Shown here piece by piece: positions 31,998 through 40,417 of a stretch of 64,000 nt of DNA. Each line of letters opens with the position of its first letter. Position 1 is the first letter of the stretch. The DNA lies in the NCBI RefSeq assembly GCF_004331485.1, contig NZ_SJKD01000003.1:1-64000 (forward strand). Reading direction: 5' to 3'. Made by a program: the position numbers and the translations under genes. The notes under the pieces are model-generated. The model searched no databases and was not told the DNA's origin. It saw nothing but the letters and a program-made list of their open reading frames with translations. The DNA comes from Kribbella capetownensis. Lineage in GTDB: Bacteria; Actinomycetota; Actinomycetes; Propionibacteriales; Kribbellaceae.

Positions 31998-33346
31998 CCA
32001 ACGGCTTCCCACCCGGCTTCGCCTGGGGCGCGGCGACAGCGTCGTACCAGGTCGAGGGCGCGGTCGGCACGGACGGACGCGGCCCGAGCATCTGGGACAC
32101 CTTCGCGCACACCCCCGGCCGCATCGCCGACGGCACGAACGGCGACGTCGCCGACGACCACTACCGGCTGTTCGCCGAGGACATCCGGCTGCTCGCCGAC
32201 CTCGGTCTGACCGCCTACCGGTTCTCGATCTCCTGGTCGCGGATCATCCCGGCCGGCTCCGGCGTCACCAATCCCGCCGGCTTGACGTTCTACCGCCGGC
32301 TGGCTGAGGCGTGCCTGGAGAACGGCGTCACGCCGTACGCGACGCTGTATCACTGGGACCTGCCGCAGCCGCTCGAGGACGCCGGCGGCTGGCTCGTGCG
32401 CGACACGGCCGAGCGCTTCCGCGACTACGCGGCGATCACGCACGCCGGGCTGTCGGACGTGATCAAGCACTGGATGACGCTGAACGAGCCGTGGTGCTCG
32501 GCCTTCCTCGGCTACGGTAACGGCGAGCACGCTCCCGGCCGGACCGAGGGCACCGACGCACTCAAGGCGGTGCACCACCTGCTGCTCGGACATGGGCTCG
32601 CGCTCGAGGCGATCCGGTCGGACGAAGGCACGTACGGCATCGCGCTCAACCCGGCGCCGATCCACGCGGCCTCGGACTCGGCCGCGGACCTGGACGCCGC
32701 GCGGCGGATCGACGGGCTGCGGAACCGGATGTTCCTGGACCCGCTGCTGGCCGCGAAGTACCCGGCCGACGTACTCGAGGACACAGGGCTGACCGACTGG
32801 TTCGCGGCGCAGGAGGCCGACCTGCCGCTGATCGGTGCGCCGTTGGACTTCATCGGCGTGAACTACTACTGCCCGACAACGGTCGCCGCGCCCGAGGGCC
32901 CGATCTCCTCCCCCGGTCGGCCGAGCACGCAGCCGGGCAGCGAGAAGGTCGTTGCCGTTGACACCGGTCTACCGCGGACACAGATGGGCTGGCCGATCCA
33001 GGCGACCGGTCTGCGCGACATCCTGGTCACGATCAACAAGCTCGCGCCCGACCTCCCGTTGTACGTGACCGAGAACGGAGCGGCGTACCTCGACGAGGTG
33101 ACCGCGGACGGGACCGTCGAGGACGACGAGCGGCAGGCGTACCTGGAGCAGCACATCGCGGTCTGCCGGGATCTGGTGTCGGAGGGCTTCCCGCTCAAGG
33201 GGTACTTCGCCTGGTCACTGATGGACAACTTCGAGTGGGCCTGGGGCTACAGCCGCCGCTTCGGCATCGTGTACGTCGACTACGCGACGCAGCAGCGGAT
33301 CGTGAAGAAGAGCGGCCGCTGGCTGAAGGACTTCCTAACGACCTGA
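31994..33346 (+). CDS. GH1 beta-glucosidase
   Basis: A 450-residue cytoplasmic family 1 glycosidase. The acid/base Glu is in TLNEPWCSAF near residue 166 and the nucleophile in YVTENGAAY near 360. The N-terminal FAWGAATASYQVEGA and the late WSLMDNFEWAWGYSRRFG are GH1 signatures. It hydrolyses beta-linked disaccharides after uptake. GTG 31994 overlaps the AKR stop and has AAAGGAG upstream. The 3' end overlaps the convergent ROK gene by 12 bp. Confidence 0.95.
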   Translation: MTNGFPPGFAWGAATASYQVEGAVGTDGRGPSIWDTFAHTPGRIADGTNGDVADDHYRLFAEDIRLLADLGLTAYRFSISWSRIIPAGSGVTNPAGLTFYRRLAEACLENGVTPYATLYHWDLPQPLEDAGGWLVRDTAERFRDYAAITHAGLSDVIKHWMTLNEPWCSAFLGYGNGEHAPGRTEGTDALKAVHHLLLGHGLALEAIRSDEGTYGIALNPAPIHAASDSAADLDAARRIDGLRNRMFLDPLLAAKYPADVLEDTGLTDWFAAQEADLPLIGAPLDFIGVNYYCPTTVAAPEGPISSPGRPSTQPGSEKVVAVDTGLPRTQMGWPIQATGLRDILVTINKLAPDLPLYVTENGAAYLDEVTADGTVEDDERQAYLEQHIAVCRDLVSEGFPLKGYFAWSLMDNFEWAWGYSRRFGIVYVDYATQQRIVKKSGRWLKDFLTT

Positions 33347-34555
33347 CTTCTGGTGGGGGGTCAGTTGGCTGTGCAGGACGAGTGACGCCGCGCCGAGCGC
33401 GGCGGCGCTCGGGCCGAGCTTGGACTGCTCGACGCGGGTCGGGTGCATCGCGCGGACGAACGACAGGCGGTTGATCTCCGTCGTCGTGATCCGGACGTAG
33501 ATGTCACCCGCCTCGCTGAAGCCCGGTCCGGCCAGGATGATCTGGTCGAGGTCGAGCAGGTTCGTGATCGACAGCAGGGCCTTGGCCAGGTACGTCGCCG
33601 ACTCCTCGATCAGCTCGGTGCAGCGCGGATCACCGGCGGCGGCGAGCCGCGCGATCTTGGCGAAGTCCGAGCGGACCGACGTCCGGCGGCCGCGGAGCCC
33701 GAGTGCGGTCGCCAGGGACGGATCCTGCTCGGCACGCTTCACCACCGCGGCCGGCGCGGCCAGACTTTCGAGGCAGCCGATGCCGCCGCACCAGCACTCC
33801 GGTCCGTTCACATCCAGGACCATGTGGCCGATCTCGCCGACGTTGGACGACGAGCCGCGGTACACGTCGCCGTTGGTGACCAGGCCGAGGCCGAAGCCCG
33901 CCGCCATGTAGACAGTGGCGAAGTCGTTCGCCGACGGGATCCGGCCGGCCCAGAACTCGCCGATGGCGGCACAGGTCGAGTCGTTCTCCACCACGATCGG
34001 GTGGTCGATCGTCTCCATCAACGTGTCGCGGACGGCGAACGGCTCCCAGGCGTACTTCTCCGGGTCGGTGCGCAGCAGCCGCAGCCCTCCCCCGCCCTGC
34101 CGGCCGGCCAGCGCGACCCCGACACCGATCAGCGAGGACGGCTCGACGTCCGCCTTGACGATCAGGTCCTCGAGCTCGGCAGTGATCCGCTTGACCGCCG
34201 TCGCGGGCGCGTCGCGGCCGATACCCCGCGACGACACCTGCTCGATCACCCGCCCACTCATGTCGGTGATGACGTACGTCGTGCTGGGCGTGTCGATCGA
34301 GATGCCGACGGCGTGCCGGGCGCGGGGGTTGAACTGCAGCAGAGTGGCACGCTTGCCGCCGGTCGGGTCGCCGAGGCCGGTCTCGATGATCAGGCCGTCG
34401 GCGAGCAACTGCTTGACCACCCGGGAGATGGACGCGCCGGTCAGGCCGGACCGCTCGGCCAGGTCGACGCGGGTGACAGTGCCGCTGGAGCGGATCAGGT
34501 CCAGGATCGCGCTGTGCGTCTCCTGCGCGGTCGCGCCCTTCAGAATCTTCGCCAC
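33335..34555 (-). CDS. ROK-family transcriptional regulator
   Basis: A 406-residue repressor. The N-terminal winged helix (residues 15-75) carries RVDLAERSGLTGASISRVVK. It is followed by the ROK sugar-kinase-like domain, with the zinc motif CWCGGIGCLE near residue 260. It should sense a sugar and control the ABC-VOC-AKR-GH1 operon whose 3' end it faces. GTG 34555 was chosen because AAGGGAGGGG precedes it and the protein then starts at the HTH. Upstream are the shared CTTTCTTAC element and a CACTTT-15 bp-AAAGTG repeat. Confidence 0.9.
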   Translation of the reverse strand: MAKILKGATAQETHSAILDLIRSSGTVTRVDLAERSGLTGASISRVVKQLLADGLIIETGLGDPTGGKRATLLQFNPRARHAVGISIDTPSTTYVITDMSGRVIEQVSSRGIGRDAPATAVKRITAELEDLIVKADVEPSSLIGVGVALAGRQGGGGLRLLRTDPEKYAWEPFAVRDTLMETIDHPIVVENDSTCAAIGEFWAGRIPSANDFATVYMAAGFGLGLVTNGDVYRGSSSNVGEIGHMVLDVNGPECWCGGIGCLESLAAPAAVVKRAEQDPSLATALGLRGRRTSVRSDFAKIARLAAAGDPRCTELIEESATYLAKALLSITNLLDLDQIILAGPGFSEAGDIYVRITTTEINRLSFVRAMHPTRVEQSKLGPSAAALGAASLVLHSQLTPHQKSGR

Positions 34556-34577
34556 GTGACACCCCTCCCTTACCGCG

Positions 34578-34604
34578 CACTTTAATACACAACGTAAGAA
34601 AGTG
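34578..34604. promoter_or_regulatory. candidate operator upstream of the ROK gene
   Basis: CACTTT (34578-34583) and AAAGTG (34599-34604) form an inverted repeat with a 15-bp spacer containing GTAAGAAAG (34594-34602), the complement of the CTTTCTTAC element before the sugar ABC operon at 27097. Confidence 0.4.
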
Positions 34605-34615
34605 GGACAGGTTGA

Positions 34616-34633
34616 CCTCAACAGTCATTGAGG
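34616..34633. promoter_or_regulatory. inverted repeat before the quinone oxidoreductase gene
   Basis: CCTCAA - 6 bp - TTGAGG, a perfect repeat, lies 18 bp upstream of GTG 34652 in the divergent region. It may be an operator for either gene; the regulator is unknown. Confidence 0.35.
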
Positions 34634-34651
34634 TTCTAGGTTCTGGTAACT

Positions 34652-35626
34652 GTGAAGACAATGACGCTGCACGAGTTCGGCCCGCCGGAGAACCTGCGCT
34701 ACGAGGAGGCACCGGACCCCGCTCCAGACCCGGGGACGGTCCTGATCCGGGTGGAAGCCGCCGGTGTCCATCTGGTCGACACGATGCTCCGATCCGGCGC
34801 GGCCGGGGGTGGCCCCATCCCCCTGCCTGAGCTCCCCACGATCCCTGGCCGTGAGGTCGCCGGCCGGGTCGAAGCGGTCGGGTCCGAGGCCGACGCAGGC
34901 TGGATCGGCAAGCGGGTTGTCGTGCACCTCGGCATGGTCCCCGGCGGGTACGCCGAACTCGCGGTGGCCAAGGTGGAGTCGCTGTACGAGCTCCCTGACC
35001 ACGTGGACGGCGTACAGGCGGTCGCCGCGATCGGGACCGGGCGGACGACCGCCGGGATCCTCTCGCAGGCGCAATTGACCGCGGACGACGTCGTACTGGT
35101 CACCGCGGCGGCGGGCGGGATCGGGAGCTATCTGGTCCAAGCCGCCCGCAACGTGGGGACGACCGTGATCGGGCTGGCAGGTGGGGCGGCGAAGGTGCGG
35201 TTGGTCCGGGATCTCGGGGCGCAGTACGCCGTCGACTACCGTGATCCGGACTGGGTGAGTGCGCTCCAGGCGGATCTCGGCGACCGAGCCGTGACGGTGC
35301 TGCTCGACGGGGTCGGTGGCGAGAGTGGTCAGCGAGCCTTCGAGTTGCTCGGGGTCGGCGGGCGGGTGCTGATGTTCGGCTGGTCCGGAGGCGGGCCGAT
35401 CCAGCTCACCACCGCGGACCTGATGAAGCGCGGGCTGACCGCGACCTGGGCGATCGGGCCGAAGCTGACACCGCGGCTCCGGGAGCTCGAGAAGGCGGCG
35501 TTGGAGGAGACCTTCTCCGGAGGCTGGGAGGCGCTCACGACGACGTTCCCGCTGTCCGAGGCCGCTGCGGCGCACCGCGCTCTCGAGTCCCGGTCGACCA
35601 CCGGCAAGGTCGTGCTGATCCCCTGA
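34652..35626 (+). CDS. zinc-independent quinone oxidoreductase (MDR family)
   Basis: A 324-residue NADPH:quinone reductase-like protein. The GroES-like N-terminal domain (VEAAGVHLVDTMLRSG, TIPGREVAGRVEAVG) precedes the Rossmann domain (VLVTAAAGGIGSYLVQAA near residue 150). Catalytic zinc ligands are absent, as in the Qor branch. The start is GTG 34652 or ATG 34661; neither has a strong ribosome site. It is divergent from the ROK gene and convergent with the Gfo/Idh/MocA gene. Confidence 0.88.
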   Translation: MKTMTLHEFGPPENLRYEEAPDPAPDPGTVLIRVEAAGVHLVDTMLRSGAAGGGPIPLPELPTIPGREVAGRVEAVGSEADAGWIGKRVVVHLGMVPGGYAELAVAKVESLYELPDHVDGVQAVAAIGTGRTTAGILSQAQLTADDVVLVTAAAGGIGSYLVQAARNVGTTVIGLAGGAAKVRLVRDLGAQYAVDYRDPDWVSALQADLGDRAVTVLLDGVGGESGQRAFELLGVGGRVLMFGWSGGGPIQLTTADLMKRGLTATWAIGPKLTPRLRELEKAALEETFSGGWEALTTTFPLSEAAAAHRALESRSTTGKVVLIP

Positions 35627-35629
35627 ACC

Positions 35630-36733
35630 TCAGCTGCTGCGGGGGTCGTGGTTGGCGTGGGCGTCGCCGGCGGTGCGGGTGGGGGTGTCGTAGTCAAGGT
35701 CCGGGAAGGGACTCGTCACGTCGATCACGCTGCCCTCCTCGGCGGAACGCTTGGCGGCGAGCATCACCTCGAGGGCGTGGAAGGCGTGGTCTGGCCGGGT
35801 GACGGTCGGCGTACCGTTCTCGACGCTCTCGACGAGATGCCGCAGGCCGTCGGTCCAGGGCCAGTTCGGGTCGCGTTCGCCGAACACCTCCCAGGATCCC
35901 CGCTCGTTCGACCACTGCTCGAACCCGTTCGGCGCCCAGTCGTCGCCGAGCAGCTGCAGTACGCCGGTGGCGCCGTACAGCTCGATCGCCGGCGACCGGT
36001 ACTGCTGCATGGTGAACCCGGTCGTGATGGTGGCGAAGCGGGCGTTGCCGAAGTCGAGGGTGATCTGCGCGTTGTCGTCGGCGCGGACCGTCACGAACTC
36101 GCCGTTGATCTCGCGCTTGGGTATGGCGGTGCCGACCATGGCGGTGACCCGCCGGACCGGACCGAAGAACCCGCACAGACTGGTCAGGTTGTACACGCCG
36201 AGGTCGAACAGCGCGCCGCCGCCGGCCTCGTAGAACCAGCGGCCCCACCAAGGACCGGACCAGCCGTACCGGGCCCGGGCCAGGTGCAGGTCGCCGATCT
36301 CACCGTCACGGACCCGCCGATGCATCTCCCGGTACGTCGGCGACAGCACGATGTGCGGTGCACACACGAGCTGCCCCGGTGCGACGGCGGCGGCCTCGAG
36401 CAGCACCCGGGCGTCCTCGAGTGAGGTGGACATCGGCTTCTCGACGAGGACATGCTTGCCGGCCTCGAGGGCCGCACGCGCCAGTGAGCCGTGCTGGTTC
36501 ATGCTGGTGAGGACCAGGACGATGTCGAGGTCGTCGCGCCCGATCAGGTCCTCGGGCCCGCCCGCCGTCGTGTCGATCCCGAACCGGTCCGCGGCGACGG
36601 TCCGCTTGTCCGGATCGGGGTCGTAGCCCGCGGCCAGCCGCACGCGTCCTTCCTGCTCGAGCTTGGTGATCAAAGCGGCGTACGGGCCGGAGAACACACT
36701 TCCGAGTCCGAGCACACCGATGGACAAAGTCAT
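35630..36733 (-). CDS. Gfo/Idh/MocA-family oxidoreductase
   Basis: A 367-residue NAD(P)-dependent sugar or inositol dehydrogenase. The Rossmann glycine motif is GVLGLGSVFSGPYA at the start, the conserved EKPMS with catalytic Lys is near residue 105, and the C-terminal Gfo domain follows (GALFDLGVYNLTSL). ATG 36733 has AAGGAA upstream. It lies 16 bp after the GH35 stop and is probably cotranscribed, suggesting oxidation of a sugar released by the galactosidase. Confidence 0.9.
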   Translation of the reverse strand: MTLSIGVLGLGSVFSGPYAALITKLEQEGRVRLAAGYDPDPDKRTVAADRFGIDTTAGGPEDLIGRDDLDIVLVLTSMNQHGSLARAALEAGKHVLVEKPMSTSLEDARVLLEAAAVAPGQLVCAPHIVLSPTYREMHRRVRDGEIGDLHLARARYGWSGPWWGRWFYEAGGGALFDLGVYNLTSLCGFFGPVRRVTAMVGTAIPKREINGEFVTVRADDNAQITLDFGNARFATITTGFTMQQYRSPAIELYGATGVLQLLGDDWAPNGFEQWSNERGSWEVFGERDPNWPWTDGLRHLVESVENGTPTVTRPDHAFHALEVMLAAKRSAEEGSVIDVTSPFPDLDYDTPTRTAGDAHANHDPRSS

Positions 36734-36749
36734 CGTGGGCGGTTCCTTC

Positions 36750-39203
36750 CTAGGAGAGGCGCAGTGTGAGCCGGTCACCAGCCCGGCCGGCGGGCCAGGT
36801 GACGAGCCAGGCCGCTGCGGTCCGGCTCACGGCAGCATCGCCGTCGACGGAGACATTCCGAGTGGTCTCGATCAGTGCACGGCCCTGGCCTGCCTGTCGC
36901 CGCAGCAACAAGGTCGACCCGTCGCCAGGCCCGTCCAGTTCGGCCGTGGACCAGCGCAGTACCGCGTCGTCGAGCCGTACGCCGACCGGCAGGATCAGCC
37001 CCTCGCGAGCGTCGAGGTGGAGGTCGAGGGAAGCACCGTCCACGGTCAGCGTGAAGGTCTGAGGTACCGGTGCGACGTTGATCAGATGCACCAGCCGCTG
37101 GCCGGTCGTATCGACCGTACTGGTGGTCACCAGGCCAGGAGTGTTGCCCTCGGCAATGATCCGGCGGCGGACACCGATCCGCTCCCACACCAACCGCCAG
37201 AAGTCCAGGTGGGACGGATAGTCGCAGGCCATCACCACGACCCGCCCACCGGCGAGCGCCACAGCGACCGGCACACCGGTCGCGATGTCGACAACCAGCG
37301 GCTCCGCGTCCGGTGCAACCAGATGCTCCATCATCCCGACCCGGACCTCCGGCTGGTCGCCGGCCCAGGCGGTCGCACGCACTGACGGGAAGAGATGCGG
37401 GGTGCCCTGAACGGTGCCGTCGACCTTCACACCGAGCTCGTCGGCGAACACTGTGCACGGCGTACCGTCGTCGTCGTTGACCGGGATCCGGCCGTGCAGC
37501 AGCAGCCTGCCGCCCGCCCGGACGTATTCGGCGAGACGCTCCTGGATCGCGCGACTCAGGACCGGCGGCGTCGCCAGCGCGACCACCGGTCCGGCCGGGT
37601 CCAGCTCGGCACCGGCCGAGGTCGGCGTACCGGACAGGTCGACAGCGCCGAAGGAGTAGCCGCCGAGCAGCAGGGCGCGGGCGAGGATGTCGCGCGGCCC
37701 CATCCCCCGGTATCGCTCCAGCTCGCCGACCTGATCACGGCGTACGGCGGAGTCCGGGTGGTGGTACTCGGTCAGGTAGTGGTCCGGCACGTAGCCGAGG
37801 ACGACGTCGTCGTGCTCCTCGTCCATGTCGGCCAGCAGGTGTTCGGCAGCATGGACCGCCCGTACCGCACTCGCCGTACCCGCGTAGGTCTGGCTCAGCC
37901 GGCCCTCGGGGTCGACCGGCGCCGCGAAGCCGTGCCGCTCACCGGTGAACGCGATCCGGTCGTTGCCGTCGCCAACCGGTTCGTCCAGCGGTGGGTTGTG
38001 CCCGCCGGCGAACAGATAGTAGTTGATCAAGCGGTTGCCCTGGGCAACACACAGTCGAGTCTTCAGCTCTGCGGTCTCCGGCGCGGTCAGCGAGCTCAGG
38101 TCTTCGCCGTAGTCGCCCGTCCCCGCCTCGAACTCGAGTGACGTGATCGGCTGGTCGGCATCGTGGACCGCGGCCATGAAGGCATTCATCACATACAGGT
38201 CCGGCACCTTCTCGACGGTCAGTTCGCCCATGTAGTGGTCGGAACCCGAGGTCGTCTGCGGTACTCCGGCGTACGACTTGGAGAGCTGACTGATGCCGAT
38301 CGGGAAGTGCCGGCCGCGTCCGGCGTACGTGCCGTGGAGGTTGATCATGAACGGTACGCCGTCGACACCGTGCTGCAGGGCTACGTCGCGCAGCCGCAGC
38401 AGGTACCGCGCATAGCGATCGCGGTGATGCGCGCCGAGGTCATGGTGCAGCGCGAGTTGCTGGATCTCCGTGCCACCGCCGGTGCCGCCGGCGCGCCACC
38501 ACGATGCCCAACGCCCGGTGTCGCTCGGATCGGCGCCGTACCGATCGATGCTGCCCTCGCGGCCCCAGGTTTGGTCGGCCCAGGCGGCGAGGTCGGCCAG
38601 CGTTCGGTCGGTCAGCTCCGGAGTGTTCGTGACCCACGAGAGCATGCCGACCTCGTTGTCCAGCTGGACCGCAGCGACCGGTCCGCCCTTGCTGACAAGG
38701 CGTTCTGCCAGCACCGGCATGATCGCGGCGTACCACCGCTCGGCCTCGGCGAGGTATCCGGGCTCGAGGTAGTCCAGGGTCGCCGTACTGGCCGGCTTGC
38801 CGTCCCATCCCAGCGGTACGGCGTCCGGGTGCTCACGGTAGATCCGGAACGGCACGCCTTCGTTCTTCAACTCAGCCATCACGAACGGGCCCGGCCGGGC
38901 GATCACCAGCAGATCCCGCTCAGCGGCGAGTTCGAGAAACCCGATCAGGTCGCGGTACTCACTGGTGGCGCCGGTCAGGTCGACCTCGCCGGACGCGGTC
39001 TCATGCACGATCCACGGCATGTAGCTGGCCACCGCATCGCAACCGGCGGCGACGAGCTTGTCGAGCCGGTCGGCCCAGTCCTCACGGTGCAGCCGGAAGT
39101 AGTGCACTTCGCCGGCCATCAGGATCCGCGGTACGCCGTCCACCAGGATGCGGCGCCGTTCCAGCCGTATCGATCGGGGATTCGCAGATGTCGTCACAGT
39201 CAC
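36750..39203 (-). CDS. GH35 beta-galactosidase
   Basis: An 817-residue glycosidase without a signal peptide. The N-terminal TIM barrel starts with ILMAGEVHYFRLHREDW. The acid/base Glu is in AVQLDNEVGML near residue 180 and the nucleophile Glu in ITSLEFEAG near 355. C-terminal beta-sandwich regions follow. GH35 enzymes remove terminal beta-galactose from oligosaccharides. GTG 39203 was chosen (GAGGAC upstream); GTG 39197 and a farther upstream frame are possible. Two LacI-type operators lie 76-103 bp upstream. Confidence 0.9.
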   Translation of the reverse strand: MTVTTSANPRSIRLERRRILVDGVPRILMAGEVHYFRLHREDWADRLDKLVAAGCDAVASYMPWIVHETASGEVDLTGATSEYRDLIGFLELAAERDLLVIARPGPFVMAELKNEGVPFRIYREHPDAVPLGWDGKPASTATLDYLEPGYLAEAERWYAAIMPVLAERLVSKGGPVAAVQLDNEVGMLSWVTNTPELTDRTLADLAAWADQTWGREGSIDRYGADPSDTGRWASWWRAGGTGGGTEIQQLALHHDLGAHHRDRYARYLLRLRDVALQHGVDGVPFMINLHGTYAGRGRHFPIGISQLSKSYAGVPQTTSGSDHYMGELTVEKVPDLYVMNAFMAAVHDADQPITSLEFEAGTGDYGEDLSSLTAPETAELKTRLCVAQGNRLINYYLFAGGHNPPLDEPVGDGNDRIAFTGERHGFAAPVDPEGRLSQTYAGTASAVRAVHAAEHLLADMDEEHDDVVLGYVPDHYLTEYHHPDSAVRRDQVGELERYRGMGPRDILARALLLGGYSFGAVDLSGTPTSAGAELDPAGPVVALATPPVLSRAIQERLAEYVRAGGRLLLHGRIPVNDDDGTPCTVFADELGVKVDGTVQGTPHLFPSVRATAWAGDQPEVRVGMMEHLVAPDAEPLVVDIATGVPVAVALAGGRVVVMACDYPSHLDFWRLVWERIGVRRRIIAEGNTPGLVTTSTVDTTGQRLVHLINVAPVPQTFTLTVDGASLDLHLDAREGLILPVGVRLDDAVLRWSTAELDGPGDGSTLLLRRQAGQGRALIETTRNVSVDGDAAVSRTAAAWLVTWPAGRAGDRLTLRLS

Positions 39204-39278
39204 GTCCTCGCCGGGTCTGGATCGTTCCGGGTCGCCGCGCCGAGCTGTTGCCACTGGGCGCGGTCGTGGTTATGGTCG

Positions 39279-39306
39279 TGAAACCGGTCTCATGAAACCG
39301 GTTTCA
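39279..39306. promoter_or_regulatory. two adjacent LacI-type operators between GH35 and lacI
   Basis: TGAAACCGGTCTCA (39279-39292) and TGAAACCGGTTTCA (39293-39306) are directly abutted 14-bp sites; the second is a perfect palindrome with the central CG of LacI operators. They lie in the divergent gap and should repress both GH35 and the regulator. A longer copy occurs at 47706-47727. Confidence 0.82.
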
Positions 39307-39327
39307 ACCGTAACGGGAGTTCAGCCG

Positions 39328-40323
39328 ATGGGCAACAGCCGTGTCACGCTCCGCCGGGTCGCCGAGATCGCGGGCGTCTCCCCCGCGACCGTCTCGCGCG
39401 TCTCCAGGGGCACGACCCCGGTCTCCCCCGAGGTCCGCGACCGCGTCCTGCGGGTGATCGAGGAGCACGGGTACAAGCCCAGCCACTTCGGGCGTGCACT
39501 GGCCGAGCGCCGGCACGGCGCCTTGGGGCTGGTGTTTCCGGGCCTGTCCGGGCCGTACTTCTCCGAATTGATCCAAGGCTTCGAGGCCGAGGCGCTGGAG
39601 ACCGGCGACAGCGTGCTGGTGCTGGCATCGCACTCGCGCGCCGACACCGACGCCACCGTGCTCGACCTGGCCGACCGGGTGGACGGCATGGCCATCCACG
39701 GCGGGACAGTGTCGACCGACACGATCGGCAAGGTGGCCCAGCAGATCCGCGTCGTGGTGATGGCCAGCGAGGCCGGTCCGGCGCAGGCCTCGGTCAGCGC
39801 CGCCAACGACACAGTGAAGGACCTGACGAGGCACCTGCTGGTCGACCACGGTTATCGCCGGCTGGCTTTCGTCGGGATGCCGGACGGCTCCCCCGACGTG
39901 ACCGCCCGCTGGCAGGCGTTCCTCGCGGCGCACAAGTCAGCTCGCCGCAAACCACCGGCCGAGCCGATCCGGGTCGGGCTGCAGCAGTCCGACGGCGCGA
40001 TCGCCGCGGAGCAGTTGCTCGATCGCGACGACCGGCCCGACGCGGTGGTCTGCGCGAACGACGAGACCGCACTCGGTCTCCTGCTGAGCGCGCTCGGCCG
40101 AGGGCTGCGGGTGCCGCAGGACGTCGCGATCACCGGCTTCGACGACATGCCGATGGCCGCCCTGGTGCGGCCCGCACTGACGACGATCCGGCAGCCGATC
40201 CGCGAACTGGCCGCGACCACGGCCCGGCTGCTGGCCGACCCGCTCGACCAGCCGGCCGGCGACATCGTGCTACCGACCGAGCTGGTGCTGCGCAGCTCGT
40301 GCGGCTGCGGGGGTGTGCCCTGA
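39328..40323 (+). CDS. LacI-family transcriptional regulator
   Basis: A 331-residue repressor. The N-terminal headpiece VTLRRVAEIAGVSPATVSRV has the LacI HTH with hinge EEHGYKPSHFGRAL. The periplasmic-binding-like effector domain spans about 60-325 and ends with a Cys-rich SCGCGG tail. ATG 39328 has GGGAG 9 nt upstream. It likely senses a sugar from the GH35/GH39 pathway; the palindromes next to it and before the GH39 gene define its local regulon. Confidence 0.92.
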   Translation: MGNSRVTLRRVAEIAGVSPATVSRVSRGTTPVSPEVRDRVLRVIEEHGYKPSHFGRALAERRHGALGLVFPGLSGPYFSELIQGFEAEALETGDSVLVLASHSRADTDATVLDLADRVDGMAIHGGTVSTDTIGKVAQQIRVVVMASEAGPAQASVSAANDTVKDLTRHLLVDHGYRRLAFVGMPDGSPDVTARWQAFLAAHKSARRKPPAEPIRVGLQQSDGAIAAEQLLDRDDRPDAVVCANDETALGLLLSALGRGLRVPQDVAITGFDDMPMAALVRPALTTIRQPIRELAATTARLLADPLDQPAGDIVLPTELVLRSSCGCGGVP

Positions 40324-40378
40324 TCCTGCGGAGCTGAGGGGATCGAACGTACGGGGATCGATGGGGGAAACCGCCAAC

Positions 40379-40396
40379 GTCCGGCTGGGGCCGGAC
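40379..40396 (+). terminator. weak hairpin after lacI
   Basis: GTCCGG-ctgggg-CCGGAC lies in the 94-bp gap between lacI and the next ABC operon. The 6-bp stem may act as terminator or mark an mRNA processing point; readthrough remains possible. Confidence 0.3.
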
Positions 40397-40417
40397 ACAC
40401 CCTGAGGAGGACTCCCG

